Positions 47,777 through 57,409 are shown, counted from the stretch's first letter. The stretch is 64,000 nucleotides of DNA from Lactobacillus amylovorus DSM 20531 (GCF_002706375.1 NZ_CP017706.1:434001-498000), one strand, 5' to 3'. Notes: a model not told the origin generated them from the sequence alone. Made by a program: numbers and translations.

Positions 47777-49186
47777 CTATTCTTTTCCATCATCTGTCAC
47801 AAACAAAGCAACGATGAAACCAATAATCGTCAACATAATGGTAAAGTACATACCATAATGAACACCATTAGTGAACTTGAAAGCAGCTGAGCCACTCACC
47901 GCATTTCTACCTATTGTTAAAAAACTAGTAGCAAGTGCGGTAGCCAAGGCTCCGACAATCTGTTGCATAGTGTTAAGAATTGCAGAACCATCGGCAGATT
48001 CAAGGCCCTTAAGAGAGTTCAAAGCTGAGGTTTGTGATGGTGACATTGCAAGCGGTGCACCGATCATCAAGATAATATGAGCTAAGATTACATACCAGAT
48101 AGCACTGTGTGTTGTAACTATGCTAAGCATTAGAGCACCAATGAAAGCAATGATAAAACCGATTCGTGCAGGCCACTTTGCACCAAAGCTGTCATACATT
48201 CTTCCGGCTAAGGCAGAAGTTACTGCGTTAATAATCCCACCTGGGAGCATGATAATACCGGTCAAAGCTACGGCAACAAGCAAACCATTCTGTAAATATT
48301 GAGGCAATAGATACATGGCTGACAAAATAATACCGAAATCAACCATGACTAGAATTGCACCTAAGGTAAAGTTACGGTGTCTGAACACGCGCATGTTTAA
48401 AACAAGAATCTCAAGTTTTAACTGACGTCTTACGTAGAAAATTAAAGCGATGATACCAATGATTAAGCATGCAAGAACTTGAACAGAAAGCCAGCCTAAT
48501 TCACTAGCCAAACTTGCACCGGCGATTAAACCTTAAAATGCAATGATTGACAAAATAATTGAAATAAAGTCAACTTTTGGCTTAGTAATTTGGTTAACAT
48601 TTTTCAAACTAAACAAGCCAATTACAAAAGCAATTACTAAAAATACAACAAAAGTAAAGAAAATATCGCGCCATTAACCAGCTGCTAGAATCAATCCAGT
48701 AAGAGTTGGCCCAATTGCTGGCGCAAACATAATTACCAAAGCAAGAATACCGTTGACTGTTCCCAACTTATTAGGTGGGAAAATCAACATCGCGATAGTA
48801 AACATCAACGGCAAGATGATTCCAGTTCCGATACCCTGAATCATTCTACCAATTAAAACCATTGGGAAATTAATTCCAAAACCTGAAATCAGCGATCCAA
48901 TAATAAAGGCAGCGAGGCCAAATAAAACTAGCTTTTTGGTCGTAAACCACTTAGTAAACAAACTTGAAAGTGGCAGGATTATCCCGATTACGAGCATGTA
49001 GCCGGTAACCAGCCATTGAATTGAAGACTGCCCAACTTGAAGAGCCTTCATCAACTGTGGTAAGGCAATGTTAAGTGAAGTTTCACTGAACATTCCTACA
49101 AATGATCCTATCATTAATGGGAGAATTGCAAGCCAAGGACGTTTAGCATCAACTCGAGCTTTCATTCCACTTTGTGCATTATCCAT
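47777..49186 (-). pseudogene. DHA2-family MFS exporter with two in-frame stops
   Basis: A good ribosome site (AAGGAGG) precedes the ATG at 49186. The first 170 codons are a normal DHA2 N-terminus (FSETSLNIALPQLMKALQ and GRMIQGIGTGIILPL). A TAA at 48674-48676 interrupts it between LAAG and WRDIFF. A second TAA at 48533-48535 lies between IIAF and GLIAGA. The frame is otherwise continuous to the end (470 codons), so two nonsense codons and no frameshift are present. It was probably a drug exporter similar to the one at 22222. Confidence 0.85.
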
Positions 49187-49269
49187 TAATTCGTATTCCT
49201 CCTTTTTTATTGCAACGTTGATTACTTTACCAGAAAAAATTTTTTCTCGTAAGTAAAAATTTTTGAAAC

Positions 49270-49313
49270 AACAAAAAACTTTCGAAATCCAATCGATCTC
49301 GAAAGTTTTTGTT
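49270..49313 (-). terminator. Terminator of lipoprotein gene 1
   Basis: AACTTTCGA and TCGAAAGTT form a stem followed by TTTTTTG on the minus strand, about 20 bases after the stop at 49331. Confidence 0.75.
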
Positions 49314-49330
49314 TATATTCAGTTTTTAAA

Positions 49331-50323
49331 TTAGTACTGCAAATCGCTAAATTGCTTATTTGAGTTTTGCTTAGCCAAATCTCTAGTCTTCCAGTATACA
49401 GCATTAGTTGTACCTTTGGAGTTAGCTGAAACAATCACATCTTGACCATTTTCGGTATGACGAGCTAAGTAAGTGCTACCTTGACCAGGTTCTTGACCCA
49501 TATTAGTGAAACTGTAGAAGTTAATGCCATTCATGGTAGTTTGCTTCATGTAGCCTGATAATGAATCAGATGAACTATTGGTATTATCCTTCTTAACGTT
49601 CATGCTAAAGCCGGCTTCATCGTTGATCTTGTTGCCTGTAACAGTCAAAGTATCGATATTGCCATTACCAGTATCAGCAGTGTACCAAGTACCTTGAAGA
49701 GCTGCTGGAATTACGCTATTTACATTAGCAGTATCCTTAGTTGTAGCACCATCGCCTTCAAGTTTAGCATTTAATTCAGCGTTTTTAGCTAATTGGTTAA
49801 CTAAATCTGCATCATTTTTATCATTTAGGTAGTTTACAATGTCAGATAAGCTAGCTGTGCCAACATTACGTTGCTTTACAAAAATAGTGATTTGCTTATT
49901 AGCACCATCGCCGCTAAGCATATAACGAGCGTTACTGCTCTTGCCTGTACCACTAACTTCGTAAACATAGCCGCTATTGTCTGAAGTAATACCAGTTTCA
50001 GCCTTGCTTCTAAAAGCTACGCTCAAATGATTTTGCTTAGCAGCATTTACTGCGATCTCCCAGGTATCACCATACTTTTGTGAAGCATAAACCGCAATTG
50101 CACTAGCGGTAGTCTTGTAGTCCATGTTTTCTGCAGAGAGCTTATCTGAATCACTGCTCTTCGAACTAGAGTCTGATGAGGTATTGCTGTTGTTTGAGCT
50201 CTTCTTAGAAACTTGACCGCTCTTAGATTGTTCTGATTGTGTATTTCCTTGTGTACTTTGTGAGCATCCTGCCAAAGTTAAAGCGGCTGAGATTGCCACA
50301 AGTACGGTTAATTTGCGTTTCAA
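49331..50323 (-). CDS. Lipoprotein of unknown function, paralog 1
   Basis: A 330-residue protein with a lipoprotein signal (LTLAGCSQS, Cys20), a Ser/Lys/Asn-rich linker of about 40 residues, and a folded part. Its order SDIVNYLNDKND then LQGTWYTAD is shared with the next gene upstream (LVSYLNDKNE, LRGTWYNRR), so the two are paralogs from a tandem duplication. It would be anchored on the outer membrane face. I do not recognise the domain. Confidence 0.75.
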   Translation of the reverse strand: MKRKLTVLVAISAALTLAGCSQSTQGNTQSEQSKSGQVSKKSSNNSNTSSDSSSKSSDSDKLSAENMDYKTTASAIAVYASQKYGDTWEIAVNAAKQNHLSVAFRSKAETGITSDNSGYVYEVSGTGKSSNARYMLSGDGANKQITIFVKQRNVGTASLSDIVNYLNDKNDADLVNQLAKNAELNAKLEGDGATTKDTANVNSVIPAALQGTWYTADTGNGNIDTLTVTGNKINDEAGFSMNVKKDNTNSSSDSLSGYMKQTTMNGINFYSFTNMGQEPGQGSTYLARHTENGQDVIVSANSKGTTNAVYWKTRDLAKQNSNKQFSDLQY

Positions 50324-50426
50324 AAGGATTCTTCCCTTCTATAAAATCTATCTCTTTGACATAATACTATTATAAAAAAAGTAATAAGCCAATCTTTTAT
50401 CAAAGATATTATAGAAAATTTACGAA

Positions 50427-51329
50427 TTACCTGAGACTAGCAAATTTAGCGTCTACATTAGCTTTAGCTAGCTTAACAGACTTCCAGTAGCTACCGGTGC
50501 AACTGCCAGTATCAACGCTATATGTCGCTACAGCCTTATTTTTGCCTTTCTTTTGAACGGTATATAGCCAGCCAAAGTTTTGGGCATTCAAAGCCTGAAC
50601 GTGATAACAATCAATCCCATTGATATTTTCTATTCTGGCTCTAGCCCATCTTCTAGTTTGTTCAAATGACGTTGGTGCAAAACTACCAGAGATCTTATGG
50701 ATCTCCCCGCCATTAATGCTATGAGCATCGATCACCAGCTTTTTACCTCGACGGTTGTACCAGGTGCCGCGCAAGTGTTTTGGAACTGTAGCGAGACCAT
50801 TATCGCCTTTAACACCATATTTATCAGAAGTAATTGACGCTCCCATAGTCGTATAAGCAGCCAGTTTTTTGACATTTTTTATCTCGTTTTTGTCGTTTAA
50901 ATATGACACAAGCTCATTTAAACTTGCACTACCTATTTTTTTGCGGTTATAAAAATTAACGGTGCTGCCTTCCAAGATGTAAAAAGTATCCGGTTCTTTG
51001 CCATTACCGCTAACCTGATAGATATAACCCTTATCCTTAATGTATCTAAAAGCAGTAGCACTCTTTACGGCAACGCTTAAGCCATTTTTATTGGCAGCTT
51101 GATAAGTCTTCTGCCAGGCCTTTTTATATTTCAATGCACCATAAACCGTGATCGCACTTGCTTTTTCAGAATCAGATAAATCTTGGGCAACTAATTTTTT
51201 TGGAGCCTGTTTTTGAGTGCTAGAAACTCTGCCATTATCTTTATTATCAGTATGAGAATTTTGGCTACATGCCGTTAATCCTAAAACGGCAGCAGTTAAA
51301 CACATGAATGTTAATATTCTTCTACTCAT
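50427..51329 (-). CDS. Lipoprotein of unknown function, paralog 2
   Basis: A 300-residue lipoprotein: MSRRILTFMCL leads to the lipobox LTACSQ (Cys21). I start at the ATG at 51329, which has GGAG about 10 bases upstream; an in-frame TTG 15 bases earlier overlaps that site. It shares the SAITVYGALKYKKAWQKTYQ, YLNDKNE and LRGTWYN blocks with the downstream paralog, but is more basic and lacks the long Ser-rich linker. About 100 bases separate the two genes. Function unknown. Confidence 0.75.
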   Translation of the reverse strand: MSRRILTFMCLTAAVLGLTACSQNSHTDNKDNGRVSSTQKQAPKKLVAQDLSDSEKASAITVYGALKYKKAWQKTYQAANKNGLSVAVKSATAFRYIKDKGYIYQVSGNGKEPDTFYILEGSTVNFYNRKKIGSASLNELVSYLNDKNEIKNVKKLAAYTTMGASITSDKYGVKGDNGLATVPKHLRGTWYNRRGKKLVIDAHSINGGEIHKISGSFAPTSFEQTRRWARARIENINGIDCYHVQALNAQNFGWLYTVQKKGKNKAVATYSVDTGSCTGSYWKSVKLAKANVDAKFASLR

Positions 51330-51362
51330 CAAAAAAGACTCCAAATTCTAATTGCAACACAA

Positions 51363-51392
51363 AAATATCCCTAAACTTATTAGGGATATTAT
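51363..51392 (-). terminator. Hairpin in the leader of lipoprotein gene 2
   Basis: AATATCCCTAA and TTAGGGATATT pair perfectly; a TTTTT run follows on the minus strand. It lies 34 bases before the gene and 70 after the glnA terminator, so it may act as an attenuator. Confidence 0.5.
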
Positions 51393-51459
51393 TACCTTTA
51401 TTTCTAAATATTATATAGCATATTTGCCCGTTTGACATTGCTCAAACTTTAAAAATTAA

Positions 51460-51488
51460 TAAAAAATCCTCGCACAGAGCGAGGATTC
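51460..51488 (-). terminator. glnA terminator
   Basis: AATCCTCGC and GCGAGGATT form a perfect stem followed by TTTTTTA on the minus strand, 21 bases after the stop. Confidence 0.8.
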
Positions 51489-51508
51489 TTACTTGATAAT
51501 CTACTAAA

Positions 51509-52846
51509 TTACCAATTCATGTAACGTTGACGTTCCCAATCTGAAACAGATTGTGAGTACTTGGACCATTCTAATTCTTTTGATTCGATAAAGCTGTGAG
51601 TTAAGTGTTCACCCAAAGCGCTCTTGATTAAGTCATCAGCCTTAAATGCCTTAATTGCGTTGTGAAGAGTAGTTGGAAGTGGCTTGATGCCATGTTCTGC
51701 TCTTTCTTCTTCTGACATTTCAAAGATGTTTTCTTCAACTGGCTTCATTGGCATCTTTTGTTCCTTGATACCATTAAGACCAGCAGTCAAACATGCAGCA
51801 AGCAACAAGTATGGGTTAGCAGTTGGGTCAGCTGAACGCATTTCCAAACGGGTGTTAATTTCACCAGCACTTGGAATACGAACAAGTGGTGAACGGTTCT
51901 TAGCAGCCCAAGCAATGTAGCAAGGTGCTTCAAAACCAGGAATCAAACGCTTGTATGAGTTAACAGTTGGGTTACCAATTGCAGTAATTGCACGAGCATG
52001 TTCCAAAATACCGTTCAAGAAGTAAAGTGCAGTGTTTGAAAGGTGGAATTCACCATCTTTGTCGTAGAAGACATTGTGCTTGTTCTTGAAGAGTGACATG
52101 TTGTTGTGCATACCGTTTCCGGCTTGACCTTCAACAGGCTTAGCCATAAATGTAGCAAACAAACCATGCTTTCTAGCAATGTGACGAGCAACCATCTTAA
52201 AGGTTTGGCATCTGTCAGCAGTAGTTAAAGCATCATCGAATCTAAAGTCGATTTCTTGTTGACCATCACCAACTTCGTGGTGAGCAGCTTCAACTTCGAA
52301 ACCAATTTCTTCCAAAGTTTCAACGATTTCACGACGGCAACGTGCACCTTCGTCATCTGAAGTCATGTCAAAGTATGATGCGTGGTCTGGAACTTCAGTA
52401 GTCCAGTTACCATTTTCATCTAACTTGAAGAGGTGGAATTCCATTTCAAAGCCGATATCAAAGGTATCGAAACCAGCTTCTTTCATTTCACCAAGAACAC
52501 GCTTCAAGTTGTTTCTCGGATCACCTGCAAATAGCTTACCATCAGTCGTGTGAACTGAACAAATCAAACGACCAATCTTGCCACCGTGTTCGTCACCCCA
52601 TGGCAATACTGACCAAGTTGATAAGTCAGGGTATAAAACCATGTCACTTTCTTCAAGACGAACAAAGCCGTCAATTGAAGAACCGTCAAAACGAATATCA
52701 TTAGTCAACACTTTATCCAATTGACTAGTTGGTACTTCAACAGCCTTTTCAGTACCGTTAATATCAGTGAAGCATAAACGTAAAAATCTTACGTCTTTGT
52801 CTGCTACTTCTTTTCTAATTTCTTCTGTAGTATATTGTTTACTCAT
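51509..52846 (-). CDS. glnA: Glutamine synthetase type I
   Basis: A 445-residue GSI-alpha type enzyme. Visible elements are [20 protein letters not shown] (beta-grasp to catalytic start), the metal-binding [21 protein letters not shown], the ATP-binding [18 protein letters not shown] and the glutamate-loop [14 protein letters not shown]. It makes glutamine from glutamate, ammonia and ATP. I start at the ATG at 52846, preceded by AGGTGG. The usual Firmicute regulator gene glnR is not next to it. Confidence 0.95.
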   Translation of the reverse strand: MSKQYTTEEIRKEVADKDVRFLRLCFTDINGTEKAVEVPTSQLDKVLTNDIRFDGSSIDGFVRLEESDMVLYPDLSTWSVLPWGDEHGGKIGRLICSVHTTDGKLFAGDPRNNLKRVLGEMKEAGFDTFDIGFEMEFHLFKLDENGNWTTEVPDHASYFDMTSDDEGARCRREIVETLEEIGFEVEAAHHEVGDGQQEIDFRFDDALTTADRCQTFKMVARHIARKHGLFATFMAKPVEGQAGNGMHNNMSLFKNKHNVFYDKDGEFHLSNTALYFLNGILEHARAITAIGNPTVNSYKRLIPGFEAPCYIAWAAKNRSPLVRIPSAGEINTRLEMRSADPTANPYLLLAACLTAGLNGIKEQKMPMKPVEENIFEMSEEERAEHGIKPLPTTLHNAIKAFKADDLIKSALGEHLTHSFIESKELEWSKYSQSVSDWERQRYMNW

Positions 52847-52986
52847 AGCTTTTCCACCTATTAAAAACAAAAAACATTAAATTGGTATGGTCCTATGATT
52901 TGATTTTCATCTCCTAGAACTGTTTAATACAGTAGCAGATCAATTTAAAAAAGTCAAATTGGTCTAGTAATATTTTTTAACTTTTA

Positions 52987-54234
52987 CTATTTGTTAAAAA
53001 ATGTATCGCGAACCGCATTAATGATTGCGACCTTGTCATGAGCATAAGTCAAACCGCCTTGCATATATACTGCGTAAGGTGGTCTAATCGGACCATCTGC
53101 TGAGAATTCAATTGTTGAACCTGAAACGAAGTTACCAGCAGCCATAATAATCTTGTCTTCGTAGCCTTCCATGTGGACAGCTTCTGGAGTTACGAAGGAG
53201 TCGATTGGCGAGTTCTTTTGTACTTCTTGAACGAACTTCACCATCTTGTCTGGGTCATTGAAGATGATTGTTTCGATAATGTCACTCCGCTTTTCATCCC
53301 AGGCAGGCGTTACATTCATGCCCATCTTATCAAACAATGCAGCCGCAAAAATCATACCCTTTTCGGCCATACCAGTTACGTTAGGTGACAAGAAGAAGCC
53401 TTCATAGAAGTCATGCAAGTTGCCAATAGTAGCTCCTTCATCGGTACAGCCAGGTGCAGTCAAAGCGAGTTTAGCATTTTCTACTAAGTCCTTTTTACCC
53501 ACGATGTAGCCACCGGTCTTGGCTAGACCACCGCCGGCATTCTTGATTAAAGAACCAGCCATTAAGTCGGCACCGTATTCAGTTGCTTCGTGCTTTTCAG
53601 AAAATTCACCGTAACAATTATCAATAAAGACAATACTCTTAGGACTTACCTTCTTAACAAAGGCAATCATTTCTTTAATTTGATCGATGGTGAAAGTCTT
53701 TCTAGTTGAGTAGCCACGTGAACGTTGAATAGCAACGATCTTGGGTTGATCACGCTTCAGAATCTTTTCTGCTTGATCATAGTCAACAGTATTTTCATCA
53801 TTTAGTGGCACGTATGAAAACTTCACGCCCTTTTCAGCCAAAGTACCACGCTTATCAACGGTTAAGCCGATTACTTTTTGCAAAGTATCATAAGGTTGAC
53901 CAGTTAAATAAGTTAAAGTATCGCCTGACTTCAAGTTACCGTTTAAAGCAACAAATAAAGTATGCGTACCTGAAACGAATTGTGGACGTACTAAAGCATC
54001 TTCAGTATCAAAAACTTGGGCATAAATCCGATCAAGCTTGTCACGGCCCATATCGTCATCACCATAGCCCGTAGAACCGCTTAAATCGGCTTCTGCGACG
54101 GCATTATCTTGGAAAGCTTTAAGTACCTTAGCTTGGTTAAAAACGATCTGATCTTCAATTTCTGCCAATTTAGGAGCAATTTGTTGATCAACTTCTTTGA
54201 CAATCTTTTGTAGTTTTTCTGGTAAATTATTCAT
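52987..54234 (-). CDS. ynbB: PLP-dependent methionine gamma-lyase-family protein (YnbB / 'aluminium resistance')
   Basis: A 415-residue fold-type I PLP enzyme. The PLP lysine lies in AGSLIKNAGGGLAKTGGYIVG, and GYGDDDMGRDKLDRIYA and QRSRGYSTRKTFT are typical of this family, long annotated as aluminium resistance protein. The true reaction is uncertain, probably a C-S lyase. I start at the ATG at 54234 (GAGGAATGG site); the first 8 bases overlap the end of miaA, so they are co-translated. This miaA-ynbB-glnA order is common in Firmicutes, where glnR usually stands between. Confidence 0.85.
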   Translation of the reverse strand: MNNLPEKLQKIVKEVDQQIAPKLAEIEDQIVFNQAKVLKAFQDNAVAEADLSGSTGYGDDDMGRDKLDRIYAQVFDTEDALVRPQFVSGTHTLFVALNGNLKSGDTLTYLTGQPYDTLQKVIGLTVDKRGTLAEKGVKFSYVPLNDENTVDYDQAEKILKRDQPKIVAIQRSRGYSTRKTFTIDQIKEMIAFVKKVSPKSIVFIDNCYGEFSEKHEATEYGADLMAGSLIKNAGGGLAKTGGYIVGKKDLVENAKLALTAPGCTDEGATIGNLHDFYEGFFLSPNVTGMAEKGMIFAAALFDKMGMNVTPAWDEKRSDIIETIIFNDPDKMVKFVQEVQKNSPIDSFVTPEAVHMEGYEDKIIMAAGNFVSGSTIEFSADGPIRPPYAVYMQGGLTYAHDKVAIINAVRDTFFNK

Positions 54235-55147
54235 TTTTCCATTCCTCGACTTTTGCAATAATCTTTTGTTTACAATCAGGATCATTCAGCGGATCAAACC
54301 AAACGACGGGTAGTTGATTTCTAAAATAAGTTAATTGTCGTTTAGCATACCGCCTCGAAGCAGTTTTTAACTGCGTAACACAGCTGTCTAAATCTTCCTT
54401 GCCTTCGAAGTAAGGAAAGAATTCCTTGTAAGCAATCGCCTGCAAAATTTGATGCTCTTTAGCACGATTCTCATAAATGAATTTAGCTTCATCCAGCATC
54501 CCTTTTTGCATCATCTTGTCGACGCGCAAATTAATTCTGCGATAGATTTCCTGTCTATCAGAATTAAGGCCGATAATCAAATAATCATAGCGGGGGTCAA
54601 TCTTCTTTTGTTGTTCCGAAAATTTCTTACCAGTACGATCAATTACGGTCAGTGCCCGCATCGTTCTACGTGAATTAGGCACCGGAATCTTCTTAGCTGC
54701 AGCCGGATCCTTTTCATTTAATACCTGCCACAGTTTTTCTGGGCCGTAGCGAGCGAGATAATCTTTCCATTTTTGCGACGTACCGCGATTTTCTTCTTGC
54801 TTTTCACCCAGCTGCATTTGGTTAAGCAAGGCATTGACATAAAAACCGGTACCTCCAGCTAAAATTGGCAATTTACCTTTAGCACTAATTTCTTTAATAG
54901 CTTTTTGGGCTTCGTCAACGAAATCTTTGACTGAAAATTCATCAAACACAGAGCGCGTATCTACTAGGTAATGTTTAACCTTGCTCTGTTCCTCTTTGGT
55001 TGCTTTGGCGGTACCAACTTCGACTTCTTGGTAAACTTGCATAGAGTCACCTGAGACGATCTCACCATTTAATTTCTGGGCTAAGGCAATAGCCAGATCA
55101 GTCTTGCCAATCGCGGTTGGGCCAACAATGGCTAATACTTTTTGCAT
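54227..55147 (-). CDS. miaA: tRNA dimethylallyltransferase
   Basis: A 306-residue MiaA. The P-loop GPTAIGKTDLA lies at residues 9-19, followed by NGEIVSGDSMQVYQE and GGTGFYVNALL. It adds the isopentenyl group to A37 of tRNAs reading UNN codons. I chose the Met before QKVLAIVG because it gives the normal family length; longer in-frame extensions are not family-like, and the ribosome site is weak in either case. It overlaps ynbB by 8 bases. Confidence 0.9.
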   Translation of the reverse strand: MQKVLAIVGPTAIGKTDLAIALAQKLNGEIVSGDSMQVYQEVEVGTAKATKEEQSKVKHYLVDTRSVFDEFSVKDFVDEAQKAIKEISAKGKLPILAGGTGFYVNALLNQMQLGEKQEENRGTSQKWKDYLARYGPEKLWQVLNEKDPAAAKKIPVPNSRRTMRALTVIDRTGKKFSEQQKKIDPRYDYLIIGLNSDRQEIYRRINLRVDKMMQKGMLDEAKFIYENRAKEHQILQAIAYKEFFPYFEGKEDLDSCVTQLKTASRRYAKRQLTYFRNQLPVVWFDPLNDPDCKQKIIAKVEEWKNE

Positions 55148-55175
55148 ATCATCACTTTCACAATCCATTTTTAAA

Positions 55176-55218
55176 CGAAAAAACACATTTGAGCAGATTC
55201 TCCTCCCAAATGTGTTTT
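55176..55218 (-). terminator. Terminator after the rhodanese-like gene
   Basis: AAAAACACATTTG and CAAATGTGTTTTT form a perfect 13-bp stem with T runs on both strands, 6 bases beyond the stop at 55224. Confidence 0.8.
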
Positions 55219-55223
55219 TCAAA

Positions 55224-55625
55224 TTAATATTTAGACTTTTTAGTTCTGCCGTCCCAGGTCTCAAAACCACCCTTAAGCCAGTGGACTGAAACAAAGCCCT
55301 TTTTCTTCAAGAAACGGGCAGCTCTCAATGTGATTGTGTTTGAGTCTGAGTAAAGGTAAACCGGCAAATCACTTCTAAGTTCATTATATTGATACTTAAG
55401 CATCGTATATGGCAAGCTTCGCGCACCATCAATATGCTTGCGTTTAAAAGGCTCTTTTTCTCGCAGATCAATAATTTGTGCCTTACGCATGCCTTCTTTA
55501 AATTCTTCATTAGTCAATTCACCGCCGAGGGATTTGGCTTGAATCTTATTCCAGGCCCAAACACCACCGAAGACTAAAAGAATAACTAATAAAACAGTAT
55601 CTAAGACAATTAAAAAACTCGACAT
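55224..55625 (-). CDS. Membrane-anchored rhodanese-like protein without the catalytic cysteine
   Basis: A 133-residue protein: one N-terminal helix (residues 4-24), then a rhodanese domain (AQIIDLREKEPFKRKHIDGA and HWLKGGFETWDG). The active loop after the central strand reads YSDSNTITLR, where active enzymes have a cysteine; none is present. It is therefore likely a non-catalytic, membrane-bound binding domain (YqhL-like neighbourhood). It is the last gene of the yqgN-rhomboid-yqgQ operon. Confidence 0.82.
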   Translation of the reverse strand: MSSFLIVLDTVLLVILLVFGGVWAWNKIQAKSLGGELTNEEFKEGMRKAQIIDLREKEPFKRKHIDGARSLPYTMLKYQYNELRSDLPVYLYSDSNTITLRAARFLKKKGFVSVHWLKGGFETWDGRTKKSKY

Positions 55626-55683
55626 AAAATCTAATCTGCCCTTTCATAAAAGTTTACAAATATAATGATACCGCTAAACTAAT

Positions 55684-55914
55684 TTACTTGCTATTGTTTT
55701 TCTTATCTTTCTTTTTTTCATTGAGTTCTTCAATGCGATATTCTCTACGTAAAATAAGTTTAGCCATCATATAATCATGTTGATCGATCAAACCAGCCTT
55801 ATTAATATTGTCGAGTTCTAAGGCCATTAGTTCAATGTCCCAGATTCTTTTACCAATATGAACCAAAATGCCATATTTCTCTAAAAGCTGCTGTACATCA
55901 TATAAAGTCTTCAT
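55684..55914 (-). CDS. yqgQ: YqgQ-family protein
   Basis: A 76-residue helical protein of the YqgQ (DUF910) family. The start MKTLYDVQQLLEKYGILVHI and the middle RIWDIELMALELDNI are typical. It has a lysine-rich tail. Function unknown, possibly nucleic acid binding. It lies 9 bases after the rhomboid gene, the same neighbour as in Bacillus. Confidence 0.85.
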   Translation of the reverse strand: MKTLYDVQQLLEKYGILVHIGKRIWDIELMALELDNINKAGLIDQHDYMMAKLILRREYRIEELNEKKKDKKNNSK

Positions 55915-55923
55915 TGCTTTTCC

Positions 55924-56604
55924 TTAGAAGTTAATAATCATACCTGTTCTAACTGTCCAAACTACATAAAAAATTAGTACGGCACCAGCCAAAACACGCC
56001 ACTTAGGATTGTAAGTCTTCATTACACGATCGCCTAAAATAACCGCTAATAAGAAACCGACAATCAAACCACCGAGGTGACCCCAAATATCGATGCCAGG
56101 GGCAAAAATATCAATCCCCAGGTTAATTAAGGCTAAAACGAAGGCCTGTCTACCTAAGAAACTGATCATTGGGTTATGAATATTGCGAAGTCCAATTGCA
56201 GTCATCGCACCAAAAAGACCAAACAAAGCAGTGGAAGCACCAGCGCTCAAACCGCGGTCGGAACTAAAGGCTAAACTCATTAGATTACCGCCAATACCGG
56301 CTAAAAGATAAGTCACTAAAAATCTAGCGTGACCCATAATCGGTTCAATATATTGCCCCATGTAGTAAATAATTACGGCGTTAGAAACCAAGTGCATTAC
56401 ACCAATATGCAAAAATTGGGCAGTAAATAAACGCCACCATTGGTTGCCAACCACTACGGCGTAGTTGCTCATGGCACCCATTTTCATCAATACGTTGGTA
56501 TTTTCTGAACCGCCAAGGAATACTTCAGCCAAAAAGACGATCAATAATACTACTAAAATACCCATTGTCACAAATGCTTGCGACAGGTTGATTCTTCGAT
56601 TCAT
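55924..56604 (-). CDS. Rhomboid intramembrane serine protease
   Basis: A 226-residue rhomboid with about six helices. The catalytic Ser124 is in GLSAGASTALFGLFG, His176 in DIWGHLGGLIVG, and the H71xxxN75 motif (HLVSNA) is in TM2. It cuts membrane proteins within the bilayer. It lacks the extra domains of Bacillus YqgP/GluP but is in the same gene neighbourhood (yqgN before, yqgQ after). Confidence 0.92.
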   Translation of the reverse strand: MNRRINLSQAFVTMGILVVLLIVFLAEVFLGGSENTNVLMKMGAMSNYAVVVGNQWWRLFTAQFLHIGVMHLVSNAVIIYYMGQYIEPIMGHARFLVTYLLAGIGGNLMSLAFSSDRGLSAGASTALFGLFGAMTAIGLRNIHNPMISFLGRQAFVLALINLGIDIFAPGIDIWGHLGGLIVGFLLAVILGDRVMKTYNPKWRVLAGAVLIFYVVWTVRTGMIINF

Positions 56605-56641
56605 TTAAAAATCCCCTTAAAATTCGTTATTTGGATATATT

Positions 56642-57205
56642 TTAATAGATTTTGTCAGTCGTCACAATCGTTTGAATTGGAATATCCGTTTTTTCTACTG
56701 GCCATTCTGAACTGGCAAACTGCATTGGCGAACTTACTAGTGAGACAGTCTTAGGATTATATTTAGCCAAAAAACGGTCATAATAACCGCCGCCAAAACC
56801 TAAACGAACATGTGAGTCTAACGCAAAAGCTAAACCAGGCACAATCACCAGATCAAGCTCGTTATTAACTTCGGTATCCCCATCAGCAATTTCTTCAACG
56901 CCAAATTTTGATTTCACCAGCTTGCTCATATAAGTGTAACGAAGAAAGTCCAATGTATGATCTTGGTCTGCTCTAGCCTTAGCTAAATAAACCTTTTTAC
57001 CAGCTTCCCACAATCTGGCGATTAATTCTGACGTATCGACTTCAAAAGGCAGAGAAGCGGTCACGCCAATTGTTTGGCTATTTTTAATCAAGTCGGTCTC
57101 CATTAGCTTCTCTAACAGGATGCTATCTTCAGTCTCTTTTTCTTTTGTATTCGCGAATTCTTTTAATTTGTTGATTTGTTCTTTTCTTAATTCTGCTTTT
57201 TTCAT
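56642..57205 (-). CDS. 5-formyltetrahydrofolate cyclo-ligase
   Basis: A 187-residue YqgN/MTHFS-family enzyme. The N-terminal KAELRKEQ helix and the C-terminal GFGGGYYDRFLAKY motif, which binds ATP and substrate, are diagnostic. It converts 5-formyl-THF to 5,10-methenyl-THF with ATP. I start at the ATG at 57205, preceded by a GGACGAG site; an upstream start would read through the terminator of rpmG. Confidence 0.88.
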   Translation of the reverse strand: MKKAELRKEQINKLKEFANTKEKETEDSILLEKLMETDLIKNSQTIGVTASLPFEVDTSELIARLWEAGKKVYLAKARADQDHTLDFLRYTYMSKLVKSKFGVEEIADGDTEVNNELDLVIVPGLAFALDSHVRLGFGGGYYDRFLAKYNPKTVSLVSSPMQFASSEWPVEKTDIPIQTIVTTDKIY

Positions 57206-57221
57206 TTTCTCGTCCAAAAAT

Positions 57222-57256
57222 AAAAAAATAGCAGGCACTGAACCTGCTATTTTGGT
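57222..57256 (-). terminator. rpmG terminator
   Basis: AATAGCAGG and CCTGCTATT pair across a short loop and are followed by TTTTTTT on the minus strand, directly after the rpmG stop. Confidence 0.8.
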
Positions 57257-57259
57257 TTA

Positions 57260-57409
57260 TTACTTAGTTTCACGGTGAAGTGTTACTCGTCTTTCAACTG
57301 GGCAATACTTCTTCAAAGATAAACGTTCCGGATGCTTACGCTTGTTCTTCTTAGATAAGTAACTTCTATCGCCACATTCGGTGCATTCTAAAATGATGTT
57401 ATCTGCCAT
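57260..57409 (-). CDS. rpmG: Ribosomal protein L33
   Basis: A 49-residue ORF. The zinc-type Cys pair CTEC is at residues 9-12, followed by [20 protein letters not shown] and KYCPV. Only the second half of the usual second CxxC pair remains: one Cys, in KYCPVERR. This indicates an L33 form with an incomplete zinc site (three Cys). It starts with ATG after a GGTG/GAAAG-like ribosome site and is followed by its own terminator. Confidence 0.9.
   Translation of the reverse strand: MADNIILECTECGDRSYLSKKNKRKHPERLSLKKYCPVERRVTLHRETK

Noticed and set aside
55148..55294. A longer N-terminal part for MiaA from an earlier in-frame start.
   Set aside because: It runs through the rhodanese terminator and gives sequence unlike any MiaA; the P-loop start at 55147 fits the family length.
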